From: CAVVYV01 sp963818205
Lineage (GTDB): Bacteria; Actinomycetota; Thermoleophilia; Solirubrobacterales; 70-9
NCBI GenBank assembly: GCA_963818205.1
Contig: CAWFRG010000014.1
Location: forward strand, 62,001 to 126,000
Length of the DNA stretch: 64,000 bases
Direction of reading: 5' to 3'
Below the pieces are notes generated by a model. The model ran no database searches, was not told where the DNA came from, and saw nothing but the letters and a program-made list of their open reading frames with translations. The position numbers and the translations under genes were made by a program. Positions 7,708-15,357 of the stretch are shown here, one piece after another (positions within the stretch are counted from its first letter, which is position 1; every line of letters starts with the position of its first letter).

Positions 7708-9309
7708 CTAGCTGCTCTCGCCGGGCACGGGCTGCTCCTCCGGGGGCGCCTCCTCGGGGAGCTCGTCAGGAGTCTCCTCCTCCGGCGCCTCCTCGGGGGG
7801 AGCCTCCTCCGGAGGGGCCTCCGGCGTCTCGACCTCCGCTTCGGGGGTCTCCTCCTCGGGAGCCTCCGCCTCGGGGGTCTCGGCCTCGGCGGCCTCTGGG
7901 GCCTCTGCCTCGGGAGCCTTGGCCTCGGGGGCCTCCGTCTCTGGAGTGGCGGCCTCGGGGGCGTCCGTCTCTGGAGTGGCGGCCTCGGGGGCCTCCGCCT
8001 CAGGGGCCCCGGGTTCGGGAGCCGCCTCGGGGGCCTCCGCTTCTTCCTGCCCGCAGCCTCGGCTTCGGGCGGCCCCTCCCCGTCGGTGGCGCTGACCACG
8101 CCCTCCTCCGGCTCGCGCAGCGGCAGCTCCTGGCCCTCGACCCGCTTGACGCTCAGCGACAGCCTGCGCCTGGAGTCGTCCACCTCGAGGATCTTCACCT
8201 TTGAGCTCGTCGCCGGGGCGGACCACCTCGGCCGGGCTCTCGACGTGGTGCTGGGCGAGCTCCGAGATGTGGACCAGCCCCTCGACCCCGGGGAGGATCT
8301 GGACGAAGGCGCCGAAGGCGACGATCTTCGTCACCTTGCCCTCGACCACGTCGTCGACCTTGTACTCGTTGAGCACCCGCTGCCAGGGGTCCTCCTGGGT
8401 CTGCTTCAGGCCCAGCGAGATCCGCTGGCGGTCGCGATCGATGTCGAGCACCTTGACCCGCACCGTGTCGCCGATCGAGACGACCTCGGAGGGGTGGTTG
8501 ACGTGGCTCCAGGAGAGCTCGGAGATATGGATGAGGCCGTCGATGCCCTCGAGATCGACAAAGGCGCCGAAGTCGACGATGTTGGAGATCTTGCCCTCGA
8601 CCACCTGGCCGGGCTGGAGGCGACCGAGGATCTGCTCGCGCACCTCCTTGCGCTCCTCCTCGAGCACCGCCCGGCGGGAGAGGACCACGTTGTTGCGGGA
8701 GCGGTTGAGCTCGATCACCTTGCATTCGAGCTTCTGGCCCATGAACTCGTCGAGGTTCTGGACTCGGCGAATGTCGACCAGCGAGGCGGGCAGGAAGCCA
8801 CGCACCCCGAGGTCGAGGATCAGGCCGCCCTTGACCACCTCGATCACCGTGCCCTCGACCGGCTCACCGGACTCCGCCGCCGCCTCGATCCGGCGCCAGG
8901 CCTTCTCGAAGCGGGCGCGCTTCTTGGAGAGGATCAGGCGTCCCTCCTGGTCCTCCTTGGTGAGGACCAGGGCGTCGACCTCCTCGCCGAGCTGCACCTC
9001 GTCGGAGGGATCGACCGACTTCCGGATCGAGAGCTCGTTCGAGGGGATGACCCCCTCCGACTTGTAGCCGATGTCGACGAGGATCTCGTCCTGATCGATT
9101 CGGACCACCTTGCCGCTGACCACGTCCCCTTCGCTGAAGGGGTGGATGGTCGCGTCGTAGTTGGGGACGAGCTTTCCGTCGACCTCGATCAGGAGGTCAT
9201 CCGAGACCGCCGGAGCGGCCTCGGGCTGGGTATCCGCCGGGGATTCCGCGGATGCCTCCGTGACTGTGTCGGTGCTCGCGGGCACGAGCGGAACAGTTTG
9301 GCAGAACAA
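7708..9309 (-). CDS. rpsA: Ribosomal protein bS1 with Ala/Pro/Glu repeat tail (two compensating frameshifts)
   Basis: Four S1 RNA-binding domains sit at about residues 61-130, 145-213, 233-302 and 317-388. A long acidic tail of APEAEAPE-type repeats ends in GESS. The reading frame shifts near 8200, after GDELK, where VKILEVDDSRRRLSLSVKR continues one frame over, and shifts back near 8050. The unshifted middle stretch is basic nonsense, so both shifts are probably base errors. Four S1 domains are typical of actinobacteria, but the tail is unusually long. S1 brings mRNA to the 30S subunit. Confidence 0.93.
   Translation of the reverse strand: MFCQTVPLVPASTDTVTEASAESPADTQPEAAPAVSDDLLIEVDGKLVPNYDATIHPFSEGDVVSGKVVRIDQDEILVDIGYKSEGVIPSNELSIRKSVDPSDEVQLGEEVDALVLTKEDQEGRLILSKKRARFEKAWRRIEAAAESGEPVEGTVIEVVKGGLILDLGVRGFLPASLVDIRRVQNLDEFMGQKLECKVIELNRSRNNVVLSRRAVLEEERKEVREQILGRLQPGQVVEGKISNIVDFGAFVDLEGIDGLIHISELSWSHVNHPSEVVSIGDTVRVKVLDIDRDRQRISLGLKQTQEDPWQRVLNEYKVDDVVEGKVTKIVAFGAFVQILPGVEGLVHISELAQHHVESPAEVVRPGDELKGEDPRGGRLQAQAVAERQAGRGPGAAAARAGGGRGQRHRRGGAARSRGCGQEEAEAPEAAPEPGAPEAEAPEAATPETDAPEAATPETEAPEAKAPEAEAPEAAEAETPEAEAPEEETPEAEVETPEAPPEEAPPEEAPEEETPDELPEEAPPEEQPVPGESS
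7921..8000. repeat. 30-bp tandem repeat inside the rpsA tail
   Basis: Two nearly perfect 30-bp units occupy 7921-7950 and 7951-7980, with a partial third unit to about 8000. They encode PEAATPETDA-type decapeptides in the acidic tail. Such repeats expand and shrink by slippage, so tail length may vary between strains. Confidence 0.7.
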
Positions 9310-9369
9310 GCCTTAAACGCATGGGCCAGCCGTGGCGCTGAGACCTTGCCTTCGGCTACCGTCTGGGCG

Positions 9370-10512
9370 ATGCCCCAGCGCCTCACCAAGCGCGGCGAGA
9401 AGCGCACCCCGATTTCCGGGGACTTCGACGTGGTCGTCTGCGGGGCGAGCTTCGCCGGCCTCGCCGTCGCCCGTCAGCTCGCCGGGGTCGAGGCACGGGT
9501 GCTGGTGCTCGACCGCTACGAGATCGGCGAGCGGCAGACATCCGCCTGCGGGATCCCGACGGAATGGCTGCGGGCGCTCGGGCTCGAGGACTCCGCCCGC
9601 CAGGAGTTCGGCGAGCTCGTCGTCCACACGCCGCACGGGACCTCGCGCTACCCGCTGCCCTGGACCTTCTCGACCTTCGACTACCGGCAGCTCTGCGAGC
9701 TGCTCTGGGCACAATCCGATGCCGAATTCGAGACCGCCAAGGTGAACGGGCGAAGCGGGGAGACCGTTCACACGGACCGCGGCGACGTCTCAGCACCGCT
9801 GATCGTCGACGCGCTCGGCTGGCGGCGGATCCTTGCCGCCGACGGCGGCTACCAACCGCCCGATGCGCCGCTTTCGCGCGGCCTCGAGGTTCACCCCGGG
9901 AGCTCCAGCGACGACCTCGAGATCTGGATCGACCGTCGCTACGTGCCCGCCGGCTACGGCTGGAGCTTCCCGGCGTCCGATGAGCAGCGGATCGGGGTCG
10001 GCTCCTTCGACCCTCGCTTCCACGTCAAGGAGACGACCGTGCTGCTCGCCGAGGACCTCGAGCGTCCGCCGGTTCGCTACCAGGGGAACTGGATCCCCCA
10101 CAAGCTCCGCTCGGGAACCGAGGACGGGATCTTCTTCGTCGGCGACTCCGCCGGGCAGTGCCTGCCGCTGACCGCCGAGGGGATCAGGACCGCCCTCTAC
10201 TTCGGGATCATGGCCGGCAACGAGCTGCGCGCGGTCCTCGACGGACGCCAGGACCGCGAGCGGGCGCTCCGTAACTATTCCGAGTTCGTCGACGCGCACG
10301 AGTCGAAGTTCCGCTGGCTGCTCCGCGCCCAGCGCCTCCTTCCCCGGCTGCCCGCCCGGGTCCAGCGCGCCCTGATCAGGACCGCCGGGCGAAAGCGCTT
10401 CGTCGACTGGGCCTTCGGCCACTATCTCCGGATCGCGCCGCCGAGCTACGCGTCGGAGCACGCTCCTCGCCGCGGGGGCCGCGCGCCCTCCCGCCTGCGG
10501 GCTGCCGCCTAG
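9370..10512 (+). CDS. Geranylgeranyl-reductase-like FAD-dependent oxidoreductase
   Basis: 380 residues from ATG at 9370. The dinucleotide-binding site is DVVVCGASFAGLAVARQLA, with ERQTSACG as the family's conserved cysteine-containing loop, GYGWSFPAS, and FFVGDSAGQCLPLTAEGI as the second FAD motif. This matches the geranylgeranyl reductase/digeranylglycerophospholipid reductase family, which saturates isoprenoid chains. In this setting it may act on menaquinone or carotenoid side chains (inference). It is convergent with the genes downstream, and a GC-rich stem (10504-10509 with 10520-10525) follows its stop. Confidence 0.8.
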   Translation: MPQRLTKRGEKRTPISGDFDVVVCGASFAGLAVARQLAGVEARVLVLDRYEIGERQTSACGIPTEWLRALGLEDSARQEFGELVVHTPHGTSRYPLPWTFSTFDYRQLCELLWAQSDAEFETAKVNGRSGETVHTDRGDVSAPLIVDALGWRRILAADGGYQPPDAPLSRGLEVHPGSSSDDLEIWIDRRYVPAGYGWSFPASDEQRIGVGSFDPRFHVKETTVLLAEDLERPPVRYQGNWIPHKLRSGTEDGIFFVGDSAGQCLPLTAEGIRTALYFGIMAGNELRAVLDGRQDRERALRNYSEFVDAHESKFRWLLRAQRLLPRLPARVQRALIRTAGRKRFVDWAFGHYLRIAPPSYASEHAPRRGGRAPSRLRAAA

Positions 10513-10524
10513 CCCGAGCGGCGG

Positions 10525-10617
10525 CTAGAAGCCGCGGCGCTCGCGGAGGGCGTTGACCGAGCGGGCCACCTCGTTGCGGCCCCCTTCGCCCAGCTCATGC
10601 CTGACCAGCGAGCGAGC
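10525..10617 (-). pseudogene. Short open tail after the YdcZ gene, possible gene remnant
   Basis: Directly after the stop of the transporter at 10618, the same frame stays open for 30 codons and ends RNEVARSVNALRERGF. This amphipathic, helix-like peptide reads like the C-terminus of a protein, not random GC-rich sequence. No start codon precedes it except through the upstream stop. I do not recognise the parent family. Confidence 0.22.
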
Positions 10618-11055
10618 CTAACGGACGACCAGGAAGGTCCCCGCGAGCAGGAGCGCCACGCCGACCAATCGATCGGCGCCAAGCGGCTCCTGATCGAGAC
10701 CGAGGAAGCCGATCCGGTCGAGGACGACGGAGGTGATGAGCTGGCCCGTCACCGTCGCCGCCGCGACGCCCCCGGCGCCGATCTGGCTGACCAGCACCAG
10801 GGCGGAGAACACGTAGGCGGCGCCGAGCGCCCCGCCGAGCAGGTAGTACCACTGGACGCCGGCGACGTCGCCCAGGCCGCCCGCCTTGCCGCTGAAGACG
10901 ACGATCGCGGCGAGCAGCACCGTGCCGACAGCGAACGAGATCGTCGCGGCAGCGAAGCTCCCAGTCGACTTGCCCAGTCCGGCATTGATCGGCGCCTGCA
11001 GTGCGATGCAGCCCCCGACCACGGCCATGACGAAGACGGCGAGCCCCTTGTCCAC
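10618..11055 (-). CDS. YdcZ-type DMT family membrane protein
   Basis: 145 residues with five hydrophobic helices. It begins MDKGLAVFVMAVVGG and contains ALQAPINAGLGK and QWYYLLGGALGAAYV, motifs of the half-size DMT_YdcZ transporters that work as dimers. It exports or imports small polar compounds; the substrate is unknown. It stands downstream of the formate dehydrogenase gene on the same strand with about 70 bases between, so it may be the last gene of that operon. Confidence 0.8.
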   Translation of the reverse strand: MDKGLAVFVMAVVGGCIALQAPINAGLGKSTGSFAAATISFAVGTVLLAAIVVFSGKAGGLGDVAGVQWYYLLGGALGAAYVFSALVLVSQIGAGGVAAATVTGQLITSVVLDRIGFLGLDQEPLGADRLVGVALLLAGTFLVVR

Positions 11056-11078
11056 GGCGCCATGCTGTCACGCCGCCG

Positions 11079-11117
11079 CTACTTGGCGCTCAGCCAGTCC
11101 TTGCCCACGCCGACGTC
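11079..11117 (-). pseudogene. Isolated PolA C-terminal tail
   Basis: Twelve codons read DVGVGKDWLSAK followed by a stop. The polA gene at 59177-61834 in this window ends DVGVGRDWLSAK and stop, so eleven of twelve residues agree while many third codon bases differ. The fragment lies between formate dehydrogenase and the YdcZ gene, with no PolA coding upstream. The likeliest reading is the relic of a polymerase I gene lost by recombination, possibly a junction scar. Confidence 0.5.
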
Positions 11118-11126
11118 GCGTCTGCC

Positions 11127-12325
11127 TCAGCGGCCGAACCGCGCCGCCTCCTCGGCGCCGGCGGTGGCGTCCCCCTCGCTGTAGGAGTGGGCACCCGCTC
11201 CGGCCAGCTTGCCGCCCTCCACGATCAGGTACTCCTCGCGGATCGGCTTCTCGGCGAAGAAGCACTCGAGGATCTCCCGGCAGCCGGCCGCGTAGCGGGC
11301 CTGCGCCGAGAGGCTGGTGCCCGAGGTGTGGGGGGTCATGCCGTGCCACGGCATCGTCCGCCAGGGATGGTCCTGCGGCGCCGGCTGCGGGAACCAGACG
11401 TCGCCCGCGTAGCCGGCGAGCTGGCCGGACTCGAGCGCTCGGACGACCGCGTCGCGGTCGCAGATCTTGCCGCGCGCGGTGTTGACGATGTAGGCGCCGC
11501 GCTTCATCCGCCCGATCATCTCGTCGTCGAAGAGGTGCTCGGTCTCGGGGTGAAGCGGCGCGTTGATCGTCACCACGTCGCAGACCGGGACCATGTCCTC
11601 GGTCGATCTCGTGGAAGGTGACCCCGAGCTCCTTCTCCACCTCTCCGGGAGGCGGTGGCGGTCGGTGTAGTGGAGCCCGACGTCGAACGGCTTGAGCCGC
11701 CTCAGCACCGCCGAGCCGATCCGGCCCGCCGCGACCGTCCCGACCTGCATCCCTCGAGGTCGTACTCGCGGGAGGCGGCGTCGGCGATGTTCCAGCCGCC
11801 GTCGACGACGATTTTGTAGGAAGGGATGTAGTTGCGCACCAGCGCCAGGATCATCATCACCACGTGCTCGGAGACGCTGATCGAGTTGCAGTAGGTGACC
11901 TCCGCGACGGTGATCCCGTTCTCGATCGCCGCCTGGAGGTCGACATGATCGGAGCCGATGCCAGCGGTGATCGCCAGCTTCAGGTTGGGCGCCTTGGCGA
12001 TCCGATCGGCGGTCAGGTAGGCGGGCCAGAAGGGCTGCGAGATGACCACATCGGCGTCGGGAAGCCTCCGCTCGAACTCAGAGTCCTCGCCGTCCTTGTC
12101 GGCGGTGACGATCAGCTCGTGGCCGGCCGCCTCGAGGAACTTGCGCAGGCCGAGCTCACCCGAAACGCAGCCGAGCAGCTCGCCCGGGGTGAAGTCGATC
12201 GCCTCCGGGGTGGGCGTCGTCTGCCCGTCGGGATATCGCTCGATCCTGGGGATCTCGTCGCGCGGGTACTGTGGCGGGTAGCCGCCCTCCGGATCGTCAT
12301 AGAGCACACACAGAATCGTCGCCAT
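11127..12325 (-). CDS. fdh: NAD-dependent formate dehydrogenase (frameshifted)
   Basis: D-2-hydroxyacid-dehydrogenase-type formate dehydrogenase, about 399 residues, oxidising formate to CO2 with NAD. From ATG at 12325: ATILCVLYDDPEGGYPP, then SQPFWPAYLTADRIAKA, AGIGSDHVDLQAAIENG, the Rossmann motif GTVAAGRIGSAVLRRL, RGKICDRDAVVRALESGQL, and WFPQPAPQDHPWR with TPHTSGTSLSAQARYAAG, carrying the catalytic Gln and His. Single-base shifts near 11752, 11645 and 11605 break the frame; all conserved blocks are present. It starts one base after mgsC and is the last oxidation step for methyl groups handled by this locus. Confidence 0.93.
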
Positions 12326-12326
12326 C

Positions 12327-13733
12327 TCAATCAACCTCCATAGGGTTCGCCTCAGAGTACGCGCGGGGCTCCCGTCCCGGGATCCAGCTGGTCCCCGCCA
12401 GCGGCACCTTGGACATCGCCGCCGCCTCGACGGTCAGGGCCACCATGTCCTCGGGCTCCAGGTTGTGCAGGTGAGACTTGCCGCAGGCGCGGGCAAGGGT
12501 CTGCGCCTCGAGCACCATCGCGCGTAGGTAGTTGGCCAGCCGCCGGCCTCCGAGCTCGGGGTCGAAGCGTCTGGCGAGCTCGTCGTCCTGGGTGGAGATC
12601 CCGACCGGGTCGCGGCCCTCGTGCCAGTCGTCGTAGTAGCCGGCCGCCGTGCCGATCTTCTCGTACTCCTGTTCGAAGCGCGGAGAGTTGTCGCCGAGCG
12701 CAACGACCGCGGCGACCCCGATCGAGCAGGCATCCGCCCCGAGCGCGAGCGCCTTGGCCACGTCGGCTCCGGAGCGGATCCCCCCGGAGACGATCAGCTG
12801 CACCTTTCGGTGCATGCCCAGTTCCTGGAGCGATCGCACCGCCTCCGGGATCGCCGCCAGGATCGGGATCCCGACGTGCTCGATGAACATCTCCTGAGTC
12901 GCCGCCGTGCCGCCCTCCATGCCATCGAGGACGATCACGTCCGCGCCGGCCTTGACCGCGAGCGCCACGTCGAAGTAGGTCCGGGTGGCTCCGATCTTGA
13001 CGTAGACGGGCTTGCGCCAGTCGGTGATCTCGCGCAGCTCGTGGATCTTGATCTCGAGGTCGTCGGGGCCGGTCCAATCGGGGTGGCGGCAGGCGCTCCG
13101 CTGGTCGATCCCCTTCGGCAGGTCGCGCATCTCGGCGACCCGGTCGGAGATCTTCTGTCCCATCAGGATGCCGCCGCCGCCCGGCTTGGCGCCCTGGCCG
13201 ACCACGACCTCGACGGCGTCGGCCCGGCGAAGGTCGTCCGGGTTCATCCCGTAGCGCGAGGGAAGCATCTGGTAGACGAGCTTGTCCGAGTGGTCGCGCT
13301 CCTCGGGCAGCATCCCACCGTCGCCGGTGGTGGTGCTGGTGCCGACCGCGCTGGCGCCCCTCCCCAGCGCCTCCTTGGCCGGCGCCGACAGCGCCCCGAA
13401 GCTCATCCCGGCGATCGTGATCGGGATCTCGAGGTGGATCGGCTCCGTCGCGAACCGGGTGCCGAGGGTGACGTCGGTGGCGCAGCGCTCGCGGTACCCC
13501 TCGAGCGGGTAGCGCGAGATGCTGGCGCCGAGAAAGAGCAGGTCATCGAAGTGAGGGACACGCCGCTTGGCCCCGAAGCCGCGGATGTCGTAGATCCCCT
13601 CCCGCGCCATCCGGTGGATCTCGTGGATCACGTTGCGGTCGAAGAGCGCCGACTCGCGCAGGCCCGGGCGCCAGCGCCCGGCCAGGCCGGGCTGAAACCC
13701 CTCCCGCCTGCCGAGCGCGTCGAACTCGGCCAT
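12327..13733 (-). CDS. mgsC: Glutamate-synthase-like FMN subunit, MgsC type, lacking Fe-S cysteines
   Basis: 468 residues equal to the FMN-binding synthase domain of GltB, as in N-methylglutamate synthase subunit C. Seen: ITIAGMSFGALSAPAKEALG, PGGGGILMGQKISDRVAEM, DVIVLDGMEGGTAA and VSGGIRSGADVAKALALGAD. Where relatives carry the CxxC...C cluster ligands, this protein has GYYDDWHEGRD (residues 365-375), so all three cysteines are replaced (Tyr367, Trp370, Asp375). The paralogue at 33562-35015 keeps them. Exchange of methylamine for ammonia on glutamate has no net redox, so loss of the cluster need not abolish function (inference). Its start overlaps the mgsB stop (ATGA). A GlxD-type role is the alternative. 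Confidence 0.8.
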   Translation of the reverse strand: MAEFDALGRREGFQPGLAGRWRPGLRESALFDRNVIHEIHRMAREGIYDIRGFGAKRRVPHFDDLLFLGASISRYPLEGYRERCATDVTLGTRFATEPIHLEIPITIAGMSFGALSAPAKEALGRGASAVGTSTTTGDGGMLPEERDHSDKLVYQMLPSRYGMNPDDLRRADAVEVVVGQGAKPGGGGILMGQKISDRVAEMRDLPKGIDQRSACRHPDWTGPDDLEIKIHELREITDWRKPVYVKIGATRTYFDVALAVKAGADVIVLDGMEGGTAATQEMFIEHVGIPILAAIPEAVRSLQELGMHRKVQLIVSGGIRSGADVAKALALGADACSIGVAAVVALGDNSPRFEQEYEKIGTAAGYYDDWHEGRDPVGISTQDDELARRFDPELGGRRLANYLRAMVLEAQTLARACGKSHLHNLEPEDMVALTVEAAAMSKVPLAGTSWIPGREPRAYSEANPMEVD

Positions 13734-14434
13734 CAGAAGTCGCCCGCGTTGTCGATCTCATAGTGGTAGAGGCGCCGCGCCGATCCGTACCGGCGGAAGT
13801 CCCTGGGGTCGGCGCTGGCCTCGCCGCTGTCCAGCAGCTCGGCGAGCTCCGAGCGGTGCTCGTCTCCCATCTCCTTCTCGACGCAGTCCGCCCCCAGGCT
13901 CGCGACCTCGCCTCGGACGTAAACCCGCGCCTCGTAGATGGAATCGCCGAGGTCGTCACCGGCGTCTCCGAGCACGACCAGCCGCCCCTTCTGCGCCATG
14001 AACGCCCCCACGTGGCCGATCGAGCCGTGGACGACGATGTCGACCCCCTTCATCGAGATCCCGCAGCGGGCCGAGGCGCTGCCCTTGATCACCACCAGGC
14101 CGCCGCGTCCCGAGGCCCCCGCCGACTGGCTCGCGTCGCCGCTTATGATCACCGCCCCGGAGATGATGTTCTCGGCCACGCCGGTGCCACAGTTGCCCTC
14201 GATCCGGACCGTGGCGAGCTTGTTCATCCCGGCGCAGTAGTAGCCCACGTGCCCCGCGATCTCAACCTCGAGCTCGCCGTCGAGGCCGGCCGCAACCGCG
14301 TGGGCGCCGTTCGGGTTGGCGACTCGCCAATGCAAGGGGCCGTCGGGGCCGGCATCGTGGAGCCGCTGGTTCAGCTCCCTGACCGTGGTGGTCGCGAGAT
14401 CGACCGACACGAGGGCGGCCTGGGCGGGGCTCAT
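13733..14434 (-). CDS. mgsB: GXGXG-motif glutamate-synthase-like subunit, MgsB type
   Basis: 233 residues from ATG at 14434, which overlaps the mgsA stop by four bases. It is a right-handed beta-helix of the GltB C-terminal type, with repeats such as GHVGYYCAGMN, VRIEGNCGTGVAENI, GRGGLVVIKGSASARCGISM and GDSIYEARVYVRGE. The subunit is structural and organises the ammonia tunnel between amidotransferase and FMN domains. The order mgsA-mgsB-mgsC and the overlaps fit a single heteromeric enzyme made by coupled translation. Confidence 0.85.
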   Translation of the reverse strand: MSPAQAALVSVDLATTTVRELNQRLHDAGPDGPLHWRVANPNGAHAVAAGLDGELEVEIAGHVGYYCAGMNKLATVRIEGNCGTGVAENIISGAVIISGDASQSAGASGRGGLVVIKGSASARCGISMKGVDIVVHGSIGHVGAFMAQKGRLVVLGDAGDDLGDSIYEARVYVRGEVASLGADCVEKEMGDEHRSELAELLDSGEASADPRDFRRYGSARRLYHYEIDNAGDF

Positions 14435-15339
14435 CAGACCTTCACCCGTTGCCACGAGTAGACGCGCCCCGGCTCCGGCTCCCACAGCTCTGCCTCGTCC
14501 GCTCCAGGCAGCGCTGCGATCGCGCGATACTCCGAGGCCATCGCGACCCAGTCCTCGCTCTCGGCCAGCACCGCGGGCTTGCAGGCGATCGGGTCGCGCA
14601 GTACTGCGAAGCCGTCGGCAGTGCCGACCGCGAACGTATAGAAGCCATCGAGATCGTCGAGACAGCCGTCGAGCGCCGTCTCCAGGTCGTCGCCCCGCGA
14701 CAGCCGCCAGGTCAGATAGCCGGCCGCAACCTCGGAGTCGTTGTCGGTTTGGAACTCGATTCCCTCGCGGCGGAGGAAAACGCGCAGCCGGTTGTGGTTG
14801 GAGAGCGAGCCGTTGTGGACCAGGCAGAGGTCGAGGCCGGTCGAGAATGGATGCGAATGCTCGGTGGTGACGCGGCTCTCGGTCGCCATCCGGGTGTGGC
14901 CGAGGGCGTGGCTGGCCGAGATCCCCTCGAGGCCGAAGCGCTTGATGAAGTCACGCGGGTCGCCGGCCTCCTTGTAGATTTCGATTCGCTCGCCGACGCT
15001 CATCACCCGCAGCTCCGGGTACTCGGCGCCGAGCCAGCGCTGGACCTGTTGACCCTCTCCCTCGACCACGAACAGCGCGTGAGTGGAGCGGAGATCGGGC
15101 TCGCCGACGGAGCCGAAGCTCTCCGCCAGCCTCCCCTCCAGGTGGTGCCAGGGGTAGTCGGTCTGCGGCGAGAACAGCGAGACCTTGCAGGATCCGCTCG
15201 GGGCAGGGTCCCGGTAGAGCGCGACCCCGGCACTGTCGGGGCCGCGATCGGCGAGCTGCCCGAGCATCGCGCTCAGGTGCGCGCCGAGGCTCTCCTCAAC
15301 GGTGCTCGACTTGCTGAACAGCCCGGCGATGCCGCACAT
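14434..15339 (-). CDS. mgsA: Class II glutamine amidotransferase-like subunit, MgsA type
   Basis: 301 residues beginning MCGIAGLFSKSS, so Cys2 becomes the N-terminal nucleophile. Ntn-hydrolase motifs are ADRGPDSAGVALY, GHTRMATES and LCLVHNGSLSN. In N-methylglutamate synthase this subunit releases methylamine from gamma-glutamylmethylamide, or ammonia from glutamine, for transfer on the FMN subunit. It lies 18 bases after gmaS. The shortened amidotransferase domain without a fused FMN domain is as in the split MgsABC/GlxBCD enzymes. Confidence 0.87.
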   Translation of the reverse strand: MCGIAGLFSKSSTVEESLGAHLSAMLGQLADRGPDSAGVALYRDPAPSGSCKVSLFSPQTDYPWHHLEGRLAESFGSVGEPDLRSTHALFVVEGEGQQVQRWLGAEYPELRVMSVGERIEIYKEAGDPRDFIKRFGLEGISASHALGHTRMATESRVTTEHSHPFSTGLDLCLVHNGSLSNHNRLRVFLRREGIEFQTDNDSEVAAGYLTWRLSRGDDLETALDGCLDDLDGFYTFAVGTADGFAVLRDPIACKPAVLAESEDWVAMASEYRAIAALPGADEAELWEPEPGRVYSWQRVKV

Positions 15340-15357
15340 GAGTTCACCTCCTCACCC

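Noticed and set aside
7921..8000. Tandem 30-bp units considered as a CRISPR array
   Set aside because: Units are directly adjacent without unique spacers and encode an in-frame Ala/Pro/Glu peptide repeat in rpsA; no cas gene is present.
8086..9369. Upstream extension of the geranylgeranyl-reductase-like gene across rpsA
   Set aside because: The extra 428 codons are antisense to ribosomal protein S1 and have no family features; the FAD motif begins soon after the ATG at 9370.
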